Positions 27,001 to 40,240 of a stretch of 64,000 bases of DNA are shown here, one piece after another. Both the position numbers and the translations under genes were made by a program. This stretch comes from Tetrahymena elliotti 4EA (Eukaryota > Ciliophora > Oligohymenophorea > Hymenostomatida > Tetrahymenidae): the NCBI GenBank assembly GCA_000231825.2, contig JH720294.1, positions 443,158 to 507,157 of the forward strand, written 5' to 3'. The notes under the pieces are model-generated. The model was not told where the DNA came from and made no database searches. It saw only the letters and a list, made by a program, of their open reading frames with translations. Positions within the stretch are counted from its first letter, which is position 1. Each line of letters opens with the position of its first letter.

Positions 27001-30000
27001 GCATCATTAAATTCAATTAAGGTCTCAATTTTTGGTGTTTCTTCTGTTTCTTTAAGCATCATCCTTGTTGTAAGAGGCTGAGTTACCTGGGTAATGAAAA
27101 CTTATTCTTAATTTTCATCACTTTTATGAATAGAAGGTCTTATTGTTTTTAAAGAAGTAAAGGAATGATCTTTCTAATATTTATAAATTTATTAAAGCTT
27201 TTTCAAGAGTTTAATTCCAAAGAAATCTTCCTCATTTTCAATTAAAATAAAAATTTGTAAATTTTAATTCTGATTTTCCCTATTGGGTTAATTACTTTTA
27301 GATTCATAATCTTATAATTCACTTTATTATTAATTATTTAGACTAACATGACTCTAATTAGTAAATCTAAATTTTTTTACTGTAATTTCTTACTTTAGGT
27401 TCTATTAGCCCTGCATAACACTGTTTAGATCTAAAAGTCTATTAGTAGTTTTTAATTTTTGTAAAAGTGGAGATATAGCTCTAGAGAGTATTGGAGATTT
27501 GCAAAAATTAGAGTTTAAACTAACTAAATTATTTTATTCTTCTTAATCATTAACATTTGAAAATTGTTACAGGATTTTCTTTATTATTTAATCATTATCT
27601 AATGATACTTAAAGAAATAATTCATTCGAATTAGTTTTAAATCTGCTTAAAATAAAAAACTTAAAATGATTGAGCAAAATTAATCTAGATTTGCTTTCAT
27701 TTAAAAAAACATTACTTATTTCAAGTATTTCTTCAAAAAACAGATAAGCATCTTCCCAAAAATATTAATTTTAGCTACTATTTGATTCAATGTACATTAT
27801 AAAGCACTTTAAAAAATTAAACTTTCTGTTAAATAAATTCCAATATAATTCTTGTTGCCCATTTTCTTATTTTTAATCACAAAGCTTTTACAAAATTTCA
27901 GCCTCTTTTTATTTTTAAAAAGAAAATTTTATTAAGAATTAAAATAGTGAAAGAGAATTACTTAGTTTTCCTTTGTCAGGTTTTCTTGAACCTTAAGAAG
28001 AAGATGATTTTTTGTTAACATCATTAACATGTCTTTCATATTCTATTTAATCTTAGTAACATTTTAACTCATATTAAGAATAAATAATAGCTTTTTGATA
28101 CTCTTGTAACGACTCAACATATCTTTGGTTATTGTAATGAATATTTCCTATATTATTATGACATATACCAAGAGCTCTTAAATTTTTGAATTTTTCAAAA
28201 TGCTTCACTTGATTACATAAATTTAATAATGCTAATCCATCATTTTGCTGATATAGCTCTTATGTAGTAAATCTTAGCATATCAAATAAATTTTAAAAAC
28301 TTTCAAATAGAATTTTAGTTTCATATGAATGATATGATTCTGCTTTTTCATTAAGACTCTCTATGTCTACCATATCTATGCCATTAGGTAGGTTGCTTGT
28401 ATCAAGCAGTAGAGATTAAAACTGTATTGTTTGTAAAATTTCTGTAAGATTTGATATAGGTATATCAATAAGGTTAGACTTATCTAAAGCATGGTAAATA
28501 ACTCTTAAAATAAAGCAAAATATCACAACACAGAAGCATGAAACTAAAATTATTTCAATGATAGTAACATTATTTTTAAGTTCGACACCTTCTGAAATTA
28601 AAGTTTTTTTAGAAAGAACATCTAAAAACATATATAAATTAACTAGTTAGTAACCTTTTGGTACACTCAAGTAATTAATTTTGCTATAGATCCTGATTGC
28701 ATTAACTATAATTTCATATTCAGTATTATTTTTTGTATAATTAATAACTCTCTAGCTTTAGCTTGTATCAAAAGAATCTTAAATATTGACTTTTTCAAAA
28801 AACAAATTATTTATTTCCTAAAAATATTATTATATTTCTTCTATTAAGGAATAAGTAGGATCTAATTAATTTGAATCTGGATCTATATCGTCTGTAAAAA
28901 AACTATATTCTTTAAGGTGTTTAATAGATTTTGAAGTTTCATTCTTCTCTGTTGAGATATATACAACTTTAAGGGAAGCAGGATCAACTACCAAACTAAA
29001 ATCACTATATAATGAGTATTCTGAAAAATATTATGATAATTAATCAATTTTGAAGGAATTACACATAACTGAAAAGGGCTTTTTGCTAGAAGAGTATATT
29101 GTTTATGATCTTTGGCATATCAAGCTACCTTTGAAAGTATTTGAGCAAGGATCAATATAAATTTATGGTTCTATTGGATTTAAGTATTTAGTTAGAATTG
29201 ATTTAGTGTACCATTCAAAAGTTCTAATATCCTTAGCTTAAAAGTAAACATACTCACAATTATTACTGGATTAATCCTAGTAATTCTTATTTGGATCTGC
29301 TACCTCGTAAGCTGAGCTCAAGAAATTAGAAAAAAAGGAACCATCATATTCAGAGCCAAAAAATATGTCATCAATTTGAATTTCTCTTGACAAAGTTCTA
29401 CTTATTTTGTGTGAATTTAAAAGCACAGGTCTCACAAAAACATTTACTACAGACTAATAATAAATAAAATATTACATATAATCTGTAAAATTTTTCTCTT
29501 CATTATACTATTTGTTTTACCTTTACAAAATAAAAATGAAATTAGAAAAAGTTTTTGTAAGTAAAAATTTATTGGTATTGATTAGGGTTGGCTCGAAAAA
29601 GATTAATTTATTTATCGATCCATACAGATATTTTTAAATTATTGTTATTGAACATCAATATATTGGCTCAACCCTATAGGTTGGCTTGATAAAGATTAAG
29701 TTGTACATCTATCGATATTGATATTTTTGTTATCAAACCAATTTCAATTAATCAGCTCGACCTTTGTATTGATTGAATTTCAGCATATCATTTTTATTGA
29801 TTTGAAGTATTTCTATCAAATTTCAAAAATAATTTACCCAAAAATTAAAAAAAAGAAAATTTCAGTCATTTGCTTGTTGAATAAATAATACTTAGGTTTA
29901 AGTTGAATTTCAAAATAGTTAATATTTGTAGATGAAGTTTTGTAATTTCTTAAAAAATGTGTGGATATAAAAGTAAAAATTTAATTAAATTATTTGATTG

Positions 30001-30803
30001 AATAGAATAATAATATTCGATTTTTAAGATTTGAGGGGAATTTTTAATCAAGATATCAAAATTTTAATGTTGAAATTTAGGTATTTTTGTAATCATCAAT
30101 AAAATCATTTTCTTCTATCATTTTTCTCTTTTGATGAGAGTTTTTTTTTTCATCTATTTTAAATATTTAATTTTAATAATAATTTCCTTATAATAAATCT
30201 AAAAATCAAGATAATTTTTAACTTGGGATTGTTTGCTTTACTAAGTTAGACGTGTGCTTTTTGTTGTTGAACTCAAAAATATCAAGTATAATTTATAAGA
30301 AATTTTTATATTTTTTAATTTTTTAAAGTAACTAAAAAGAGAGAATTCTAAATAAAAAATGTTTTAAAATAATTTCATAATAAATTTTTAAATAAAGCTA
30401 GTATGAATTACCAAAAACTGAAGAAATGATTGCCTTTTTACATTTAGGAAATTAAATATTCTAGTGTTTATTTATCAAGTAAAGTTTCTTAAATATTAAA
30501 AGCTTCTACAACAAAATCAAGGTGAAAATATTCCATTTTTAAAAATAAAATAGTCTTTTAAAATTTATCTATGGTATATGAGCTCCAAGCTATATTTTGA
30601 AGTTAATTATTTAACTAAATAACAATTGCATTATTTTATATTTTAGAATGTCTTTATTTCGTTTAGTAGAGATTGTCTATATATTGGTTTAATATCTAAT
30701 TGGTTTCTTTTATGATAATCAAAAAAGAAATGATACTAGCTATTAGCATAAAAAATAAAGGAATAGATATTAAAGCGCATATAGTCTTTCTAGTAGATGA
30801 CAT
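24086..30803 (-). CDS. P4: two-pass receptor-like protein with divergent outside domain
   Basis: Gene model complement(join(24086..24747,24782..29520,30412..30803)), 1930 residues. TM1 is at about 8-32 and exon 1 ends HFFSFW. Intron 29521-30411 (891 nt) splits the Trp codon. The Cache-type motif is worn down to FEWYTKS. TM2 near 451-475 (EIILVSCFCVVIFCFIL) is followed by PISNLTEILQTI, a HAMP-like segment. The TPR unit near 574 has RALGICHNNIGNIHYNNQRY. The vWA-like halves are FKIQFVSFCSSD with DDKFGF (about 1408) and KQFIIISTDFSG in the last exon. It ends PLIVEHY then TGA. The last intron, 24748-24781, is only 34 nt, and the polypyrimidine stretch after it is read as coding, so this junction is doubtful. 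Without some frame change here the tail would be out of frame. With it the total of 5793 nt is divisible by three. The standard-code ORF at 28416-28631 is the TM2/HAMP part of this gene. Confidence 0.82.
29584..29763. repeat. Two tandem imperfect units with inverted ends inside P4 intron 1
   Basis: Unit 1 (about 29584-29676) begins AGGGTTGGCTCGA and ends TTGGCTCAACCCT, an imperfect inverted pair. Unit 2 (about 29677-29763) begins AGGTTGGCTTGATAAAGATT, close to the start of unit 1, and ends CAGCTCGACCTTT. The units are richer in G and C than the surrounding intron. This could be a small non-coding inverted-repeat element or a paired hairpin in the pre-mRNA. Confidence 0.45.
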
Positions 30804-32081
30804 ACCAGTTAAAGGATTAATTTTTTAATAAAATTAATTTAAACATCCTGATTTACTTTCTTTCAATTTACTTGATTTTTCTTCTAAGGTTTTATAAATA
30901 TTGCAATTTTAACTTCTCTAACTATTGCTGTTACGCTCTTACTAATTATTCTAATTTTCTATGCTAGTCTTTCTATCATTATTATCAACATTTATTTTCA
31001 GCATTTGAACAAAATAATACAATATCCTAAAAGCTACTTTCCAGTTTTAAAATTTTGCTTGCTCACAATTCAGAAGGCTTATATTTATTTACAAGCTTTC
31101 TTTCTATTTCTACTAATTTGATGAATAAAAAAAATACTAATAAATAATCAATAAAATTAAGTGTTTTGATTTTTACTAATTAATTAAAATAAAATTTGTA
31201 AGTAATAATAATTATAATTCCTTTTCATAATTGAGAGAAAAATCATAAAAATATTGATAACATTCATCTTCAATTTAGCTTTTTCTAATTGCTTGATTAT
31301 TTTAATTCCTTCATTTTCTTTCTCAAGTAAAGCAAATCCATTTTTTATGTAAATCAAATTTTAAAATTATCTTAATCCTAAAATCAAATTAAAATTTTCC
31401 TGCTTAACACAAAAACCACAAATTTTATCAATTCTTCATTCTTACCTGATTTTTCCACAATCCTATAAATTTTGATATATATAGAAAGGAAAATACATTT
31501 GTTTCAGTTCTTTTTTAATTAAGCAAAGATTATATTTAAATGAATAATAAATATTCATTTTTTATCTTTTTATTCAGAATGACTAAAAAATTTATTTTAT
31601 TTTTTTGAGGAAAATTTTAATTAGTTTTATTTTTTGTTCAAAAAAATATTATGATGCATATTTAATATTATTTTTACCAATTATCCAAATTTTCTTTTGG
31701 AAGTGTTTTTTAATCATAAAATCAATTAATTTTGTTCATTTCAATCATAAATTTAAATTTCCATATCTTTTTAAATATTGAATTGATGTTTTATTTTAAT
31801 TTTGAGATAAAGAACATTTTTTGGAATAAATAATTTTTATTTTCTTGTAAATATTGACATTGTTATTCTATTCTTTGATTTTTATGAAAATTCTTTTTAT
31901 TGTGAACAAATTTTTTGTATTTTATACAGTAGCTTTGCTAAACTTTCTTTACATATTTTTAGAAATAATTTAAAACAATTTTTTTTACAAAAAAAGTAAA
32001 TAATGAAAAAAAAAAATCATAGAGAGAGAGGAATTAAAATGACCCTGAACTTTCATCAGCCTCGCTGTGAAGTCTATGGAA
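30804..32081. other. Spacer between P4 start and P5 stop
   Basis: About 1.28 kb. The part 30880-31150 has a plus-strand frame that stays open and is less monotonous than the rest, but it lacks a good start and any family match, so I do not call a gene. The remainder is AT-rich spacer. Confidence 0.5.
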
Positions 32082-35000
32082 TCAAAAAATAAATACAAAT
32101 AAGAACACCGTTTAAAAATGCTCCACTGCCAGTGGTATAAGATTAGACTGGTAGTCAGAGCGTTGATTATAAAGATACTACAAAAGTTTTTTAGAAGAAT
32201 AAAAATATTAGATAACACATTTGTTGTTTATAAATTCCTATGAGTGTTTACTTTGCTCATCTGTTGACTCATTCTTGTTAAATTATAGGATTAGCAATTA
32301 AATATCAAGATAATAAAGTATTTCACACAGTTGATAATAGGCACCATTTTTCTCTACATTGCTTTGATCAGTAATAAAAATTAAATACTTTTTATGAATT
32401 TTTTCTTTGTAATAACTGTTTGTTGCTTCTTAGAATTGTTTGTATAGATAACTGTATTTATTTTGATTCTAATTTTCATTGTTATCAGATGAAACAGTTT
32501 GTTAATTTTAATTTGGTTTGCTTATAATAAATGAGCTATATTTATTTTAATGTCTCAAATACTATTTTCCATTAATTATTTACTCTAATTATTCTTTAGG
32601 TACAAAATTTGTTAATGCTTTTCTTACTCCAATATGGAATATTTCTTAAGGATTCAATTATTTTTCAAATAATTGAGCTTCCTCTGATTTTTTTGAGATT
32701 TAAGTTGTATTTTTTTTTATTTCTTCTGTATTAACAACATTTTATATTATTTAATCAGGAGAATTTTAAGAATACAGTTATTGAGTTTTTACAGCAGGTG
32801 AGAATCCTATTGACAACTTGTTATCTTATCTATTAGGACTTTGATAATTTTAGTATTAATTGTTTACTTTTTTTATATTTCCTACAGTATTGGATCTCTA
32901 CTATTTGTTTTAAATTTGTTACGGTTGAGTATTAAATAAGGTTAGATTTGGACTATTATTTACACTTAAGTTAACAGATTCATGATGATAATTATTGTTA
33001 TTTTAATTTTATAAAGTTTACCACTGATGACTGCAATTTTTAGCAAAACTTCTATCTAAAGACAAAAATGAAGTGTCTTCTTATGAGGATAATTAGTTTG
33101 TTATTTCATCTAAATCTAAGTTTTATTTTTCATTTATGTTTGCAGGTACGTTTGATTAGCTTTTATTTGTTCTCTTGGAAAATCTTCTTGAATTAGTAGT
33201 AAATGGAGAGACTTTATCTTAAATATAATTTCTGGATTTAATTAATTGCTACTAAGAAATGTATTTTGTATCTTATATTTCGTGATAGTTTGAAAAGAAA
33301 ATTTATTTTAAAGTTTATTTCAAGATATCTATATTTTTATTCAGTGTGATGAAAGAAATATTTGAAATTTGTAAATCAAAGAGCTAATCTTGATATGTCA
33401 ACAGCCCAAATGTGTCTTCTTCATCTTTTAAGATATCTTTCATTAGATCTTTACAGAAGTAATAAGAGTTCTTTTTATTTTTTTCCTAAGAGCAAGCTGC
33501 TATAATACCAACTCTTTAATAAATTTATTTTGTATAAACCTTAAGAAGCTCGCTTAGTTGATAAGAATGAATTTAAAATTTAGAGAAGATTAACTATAAT
33601 TAATATAAAATTCTAAAATTATAGTGTGGTAAATATTAATAGCTTTGTTCAAGATATTCTGTAATTTTGTAGGCAGCTTCTAGCAATCTATTCTAATTGA
33701 TGAGGATAGCTACATTAAAATTAATTTAAATACCATGTAAAACACAAGGAGGATATTCATAGTTTTACAAATCTTTGACACTTTATGTATTCTTTACTTT
33801 TGAAGCCTTATTTTCTACATTATTATTTTAAGCAGCTCTTGAAAAAGCTTGCGATTTTTTATTTTTTTGATAGTAACTTAAATTATTTTAAATGCTTTGA
33901 TTAAATAAATTTTATATAGGTCCATGCTATAACTCGCTGATAGATTAATTATTGGATTAAATATTTGAAAATTGGTTATGATATTGTTGGTCACTATTAA
34001 TCATTTTTACATCTTACTTATTTTATTTAATAGGTTACAACTCAATAGTGTTATTATAATCATCTATTATTTTTTAGCCAGAAAATAGCTGTTGATTGCT
34101 TATGATTTGATTATTATCTTCATGATTTGAATGATTAAATGAATTATCTGCTGAATTTATTATTAAATTTGATTAATTTATTTTTGTTTAGGGCTTCCTA
34201 AAATCAGCTCTAAAAAGTATTTGATCTAATTAATTTATTTATTTAATTTTTGCCTTTTTTGCTTGGTATAATTCTTCGCTAATTTATGATTCTTGCTATT
34301 AATCTTAGTGCCCCTACTCTTCCTCTTGGATTACTTCGTTTACACTTTTATAATATTAATTTACATTTTATTATTCTTTATCTTTTAATGGAGTACCTGA
34401 TGTGCTATTTATTTAAGAAGAAGCATAATTCTTATTTTACAAAGGAGAAGCCTACATAATATTGTTATTGAAATATAAATTATTTATTGGTTTGGAAGCA
34501 GAAAACTGAATTTATTTTTAGTAGTCCTAATTATTATTATTGTTATTATTATTATTATTATTGTTATTATTATTATTACTATTGTTGTTGTTGTTGTTGT
34601 AAGTTTATAAATTCAAGCTTTGCTGAATAAAGCCATTCATACTATTGAAATTACTATTAAAATGATTTTCATTTTAAAAGTTATAATTTAAATTAAAATT
34701 TTATTCTGGTTTATTTTAAATGGATTAACTATTTCCTAAAAATTATAAGATTTATTTCTAATTTTTATATTACATTATTCTTTAATTTAGTAAGATATTA
34801 ATTAACTTTGAATTATTTGTAGATTGTTACATAGGAGTATTATGCATGTTATTTATCCCTTCAATCTAAGTTTTTTATTATGGTCTATTACTATGAGTCT
34901 TATCATTAAGATGCATATTATCTTCTGACTATTTAACACTCATAGATTACATAGGTAAATATTTATTAGATGTATGTGGTTAAGGTTAAGAATTTCTTTT

Positions 35001-38000
35001 TTTAGTATCTGTGTTATTTTCGCTTTATTAATTGCTTGGTTAATTTTATTTTTAAAATAGCTCTTTCATTTCATTAAATGTCTATACATTTATTGAATCT
35101 TTATAACTGTACTTTTTAAATGTATTTCTCTTCACTTGACTCTAATTTAAATTCTTATTTGGATAATTTTAAACTAATGAAATAGCCTTATTGATACGAA
35201 TGTTTTCCAAAAATTATTTTGAAGGCTATGATTGAGAGGGTAACTCAGAAAAAAAATTATATAATTCTTCATCGTTGCATAAGTTATCTTCAGATAACTC
35301 TTAGAAGATTTGTGTGTACAAATCTTCACCTTTGTTAAAATGGTCATTATTTTAAATTTCTTAAAGATGATTCTCATATTCATATGTCTTCATTACATAT
35401 TCTTTTGCTATTAAGCAACTTTCTTCTGCTTCCTTCCATTTCTACTATTTTATCTAAATTAATGATAAATATGAATACACTATTATATTTCTTCCATTCT
35501 TTTTTGGGAAGTATTTGGCAAGATTTATTAATTCTTATGCTAGCACTTCTGCTTCTTCCCACAAAAATTAAGAAAAACTACTTTGCTTCTAGTTTAAGAA
35601 ATTAATAAAGCATTTCAAATAATTCATTTTTCTGTGGTAGAGATTAAATATTAATTAATGGTATTCTCTTGTTTATTATAATAAAAAACCTACAATTTAT
35701 AATTCTTCTTCTTCACTAGGTATACTACTTCCTTTTTCATCACTTTTATTATTCTTATCACTATTTTGAACTAAATTAAAATTGCTTTAGAGGTGAGAGT
35801 CATTATTATTATTATTATAATATATATTATTATTCTATGACTTATTTGTTCCCTGCTATTAGGTTTTATCATTTAAACCATTGTTTTGATTAAAGGATTA
35901 TTAATTTAAAATCTTCTTCTTTTGCTTGAAGATGTTACCCTTGCTGCCTGGTTCTAAGTTATTTTGTAGCTACTAGGCTGATGAAATAGCAAAAGATAGG
36001 TTATTTAAGTTTTCTGGTTTGTTAACTATACTAGCTTAGAGATTTTAAATAATTGTTTAATTTTATGGTAAACAAATTGATTGGTTTAGGAAATTGCTTT
36101 GTATTAATTTATTTTCTTTATCAGGCTAATCATGATTTGTAGCATAATTTTAGCAAGACTTAGGATTTGTTTATGCTTGGGTTGAACTTTTTCTATTAAA
36201 AATAGAAGGAATTCTAACTTAATCCCCTTATTTAGCATATTGAGTATTAGTCGCCTCTGAAGGCTATTTGCTTTAAAACATTCTAACATCATCTGGCTTT
36301 TCATCGTCTCCATCTCTTGAGAAATCTTTGCTGAAAAGGCCGAGCTCCAGCTTTGAATACACTATAGCGCTTTGATAGTGCTGCAAAGCTTCAATGTATC
36401 TTTCTAAATTAAATAGAATATTTGCTATATTATTGTGACAAACACCTAGTGCTCTATAGTTCTTAAACTTTTCAAAGTGGATAATTTACTTATTGAAATT
36501 AAGCAAGGTAGTGCATGAATCATTACTGAAATAACTCTGATTTGTAAATGTAAGCATCTAGAACATATTTTTAAAACTAATAAAAAGTATTTTCATGTCT
36601 TCAGAATAGAAAAACGATTCTACATTTATAGAGAACGCTCTATTGACAGTATTAAATCTATTTATATCCCCAGAATCATTTATTTTTTTGAGGAAATGAG
36701 TTAAGTGCCAAATTGGAAATTATATCATATGAGTGATACAAACTGATTAGTATAAAATAAATAATACCAATATTGTTAGGACTGAAAAAATAATTATGTA
36801 AGTAAGTTTGGAGTGGTAATCTAAATCATTCAAAATTTGAATTGAGAATTTCTTCAATTCATCAGATGAAAGCACATCTATTAATAAATAACTAGCTTCT
36901 AATCTATATTTTTTGCTATTTGAAGTTACTATTTTTTATGATTGTTAATATGGTTTATTTGTTGTTTCTCTTTTTTCTAGCTTGCGCTTTTCTTTTTAAT
37001 CAAAATCATTTGTGTCTGCTAAATCTTACATAAGATTTTATTAGTTAAAAAATACTTCATCATTTATTTACAATTAATCGTTTTGCAATTTGGCATTATT
37101 TTTTTGATGATTTTTATCAGTAATTTGATTTTGTAAATCTAAATTTTCTGATAAAATCCTTGTATTTTTCTGTTTTATTTTATCTATTATAATTACCGGA
37201 TTACAAATGGCAAGGGCTTCACTTCCATTTCTAAAGTAAGTAAATGTTTTTTGATAATTAGGAAGTAAAATTTCGTCTGTTTATACAGAATCAGTTTCAG
37301 ATATCACCCACTTTCCATAGTTTTATTTTATATTATCTTTAAATAATAAAGCCTATTTTTAATCCTACAAGCTATCTAGCTCAACAGTTCCTAAAGTATT
37401 CGCTATAGCTCTCTGCTGAGGTACTGTAGTATGAAACATAACTGTATAATTCCTTGGATCTATAACCATTGTATAAGTAGAAAAATTACCCATATTAGCA
37501 AAAAAACTCTACATTTTTTATAAATTAAGACTAGTACATTTTACCCAATGTAATGTCTTATTATGTCTCAGAAGTTTTTAGCATAAGACGCTAGCCAGAA
37601 ATGGATTGCCTTAATCGCTAAAAAACAAATCGGGAGGATAAAGTATCATCGAATCTTCAACCGTAGTATTTACATACCAATACCTGCATTTTCCATTAAA
37701 ACGATTACGTCCTGTAGTACAGCCTTTAGGATCGTTAAATTTTTAAAATGTGGTGTTTGTAGCAGTTAAATATCCCATACTGTTATGATCAAAAACATGA
37801 TAAATGCTATTAAATTTCAAATATCTCTCAGAACTACTACTTAGCAATATATTATCATATTCAAACATTCTCCATAGTAAATCCGAATAGGTAGAGTTTC
37901 TAAGATGATCTTATCCTATTATGTCAAACTCATTAACATACAAATTTTCATAATGATGCCTATTTTAATTAAGTATATTTTGAATTGTTTACATGAAATA

Positions 38001-39257
38001 TTGAGTAAAGAAAGAATGTATTTAATTAAATAAAATGTTTAATTAATGAATAAAGGAAATTCTTTCAATCCAGTACTAAAAAATCCAGCCTTTTAATTAG
38101 GTTATTTGTAAATTTAATGATTTAATAATATGTCATCTTTCGAAATTAATTTGTCTAAATTAGCATTACATATTAAAATAATGTAATTTTAGTTTTCGTT
38201 CTTACAACATAACCAACTATAATCAATATAAATTTCTTTACTTGAATGAAATTTTGTTAAAACTTCTACAAAATAATTAATTAAATTTTCAAAATTTTTT
38301 ATTAAGATTTTAATAACTAACTAGCCATTTAAAATCTAAATTATATCAAAAAAAAAATCCTATTTAAATAGAATTAAAAATACATTATGTCTTAGTAATT
38401 CAAATACTTTTAAAATACCTATGAAACACATCTTGTTTTGTTTAAAATTCAATAAAATACTTGTTTCTAATAATTGTGTTTCGTTGGTAAAGTATTTTGT
38501 TTAAGATTATTTAAAGAATTTCTCTAGCATTAAATTTGTATTCTTTTTTAATCATTCAAGAATGATTAAATTTATTTAATTCAATATTAATCATTTAGAT
38601 TTTTGCAAAATAGATTCGAATTTATAGAGATTTAAGGAAAGTTTAAATTCTAGCCCTAAAAGAAAAAACGAAACTGAGCATATTCATTTATTTTCAAGTA
38701 TTGAATGAAAAACATGAAAATTTGAGTATGAAAAAATAAGAAGAAAATTTTTATAAAATGTGTTTTTATTTATGCAGTATTGGAAGGAAATTGCTATTCA
38801 AGAGTTATATAAAAACGAATTGGCAAAATTTATTTGATTTAATGTAAATTAAAAATAATGATTACCAAGTTCTAACATTCACTACGCCTAATTTATTTCT
38901 TTTAAATAAATAGATAGCTGCTGGGTCGTCTTTATTGGCATAAGTTCTTTCTGTATTTAAGAATATAGGTTTGTAATTTTTATTCATAATTACTTCACCT
39001 TCAATTACCTTTAAAGAGAACTAATTCATTAGCTATATGGACCATGATTTTCGTTAAACCTACTATGATAACTAGAACTAAATAGCATTATTCATAATCT
39101 TAGAGTAATTAATCTACTACTCATAAATGCTCTAAGCATAAGTATTCACATGCTCTTATGATTCCTATGTAAAATACAGGATCACTATAAACCCATAAAT
39201 TGTCATAAGGATTGTTGGAAGTGCAAATATAACAGATATTTGCAAGAATAATTGCAT
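32082..39257 (-). CDS. P5: two-pass receptor-like protein, longest paralog
   Basis: Gene model complement(join(32082..37959,38866..39257)), 2089 residues. TM1 is at about 3-29. Intron 37960-38865 (906 nt) splits a Trp codon after NVRT. The Cache-type motif reads FNGKCRYWYVNT, followed by ILYPPDLFFSDQG. A charged, coiled-coil-like insert sits between the Cache part and TM2, for example NQITDKNHQKNNAKLQNDQ. TM2 is near 517-540 (LTYIIIFSVLTILVLFIL). The TPR unit is near 627-660. The cytoplasmic linker holds a poly-Asn run coded at about 34529-34600. The vWA-like part starts VGIIAACSQEKN with EEDTFGLLTYQD (about 1604). The usual end VEHF is followed by TAA, which is Gln here, so the protein runs nine residues further to TGA at 32082-32084. 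Total 6270 nt is divisible by three. Function is inferred only from architecture. Confidence 0.86.
34529..34600 (-). repeat. AAT/AAC microsatellite coding poly-Asn in P5
   Basis: A near-perfect trinucleotide run that reads on the coding strand as AAC and AAT codons broken by one AGT, giving about two dozen Asn residues in the P5 cytoplasmic linker. Synonymous AAC/AAT changes along the run suggest that the peptide tract, not only the DNA repeat, is tolerated or kept. Confidence 0.8.
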
Positions 39258-40240
39258 TTTTAATCAATCTTTTTCTATCTGACTACTTTTATTGTTATTC
39301 TTCTTATTATAAGGGTTTTCTTTAATAAATAAATAAATAATTTGATTTTGATAATTTTTTTCTTTTTTAATTAAATGATATAAGCAATGATAATTAAAAA
39401 TGCCTTCTTCTTTATGACACATTTACTTTATTTGTTATTAAATCTAAAATAAGGTTTATCTATTTCATTATCATACTCATAACTCCTTACCACCCCTTTG
39501 TATTTTCTTTATTACTTTAAATTTAAAATAATAATGAAGAAATTTGTAATTAATTGCTTTTATTTTAAGAATGGGCATTGTAAAAACAATTTTTATACTG
39601 GTCTTCTAAACACCTTGTTTAAGTAGTTTTCAAAAATAATTCTAAAATTTGAAAGCTTTTTATTGCCATTTTTGCACATTCAAAATACAAATATCAAAAA
39701 AATACAAATGTTCCTCTTTCATTTTTCAAAATCAAATGTTTCGAAACTCTTGAATATTGAGAATTAAATACTTTATAAATTTTTCTATAAAATCTAATTA
39801 AGCTGTTTATAAATTTTAACTAGAGTAAGTAATATCAATTTTTAGACTTACTTTGATAACTATTAAAAAATATTCATAACTTAAAAATAAAGAAGGCAAG
39901 TATTAGAAACACTTGATTACTTTACTTGTAAATAATTTGAATAATTTAGATTTATTTTAGACCATATATTCATCTTTCTGGATTTATGGGATGCATAGTA
40001 AGTACTTTTTTTGATCAAAATAATTTATGAAGTATTTCAAAAAGTATTAATTTGACAAATAATTCTTTTTGTGACAAAAATAATGAAGAATAAATATTTC
40101 CAAAATAATTCATAAAAAAAACCATTTTTTAAATTTATAATAAACATAACTACTTTAATTTTTTTAATATTTTGATAAAATAGTTCCTATTAAGTTAGGA
40201 TAAATTTAAAATATAAAAATTTAAGTAGATTTTTACAAAA
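39258..40240. other. Spacer between P5 start and P6 stop
   Basis: About 1 kb of AT-rich sequence with no gene seen. Confidence 0.6.

Noticed and set aside
30880..31200. Plus-strand open frame between P4 and P5
   Set aside because: With one stop codon in AT-rich DNA such frames are common by chance; no start context or recognisable domain.
31985..32218. Standard-code ORF on the minus strand at the P5 end
   Set aside because: It is out of frame with the conserved P5 tail and is a shadow of it.
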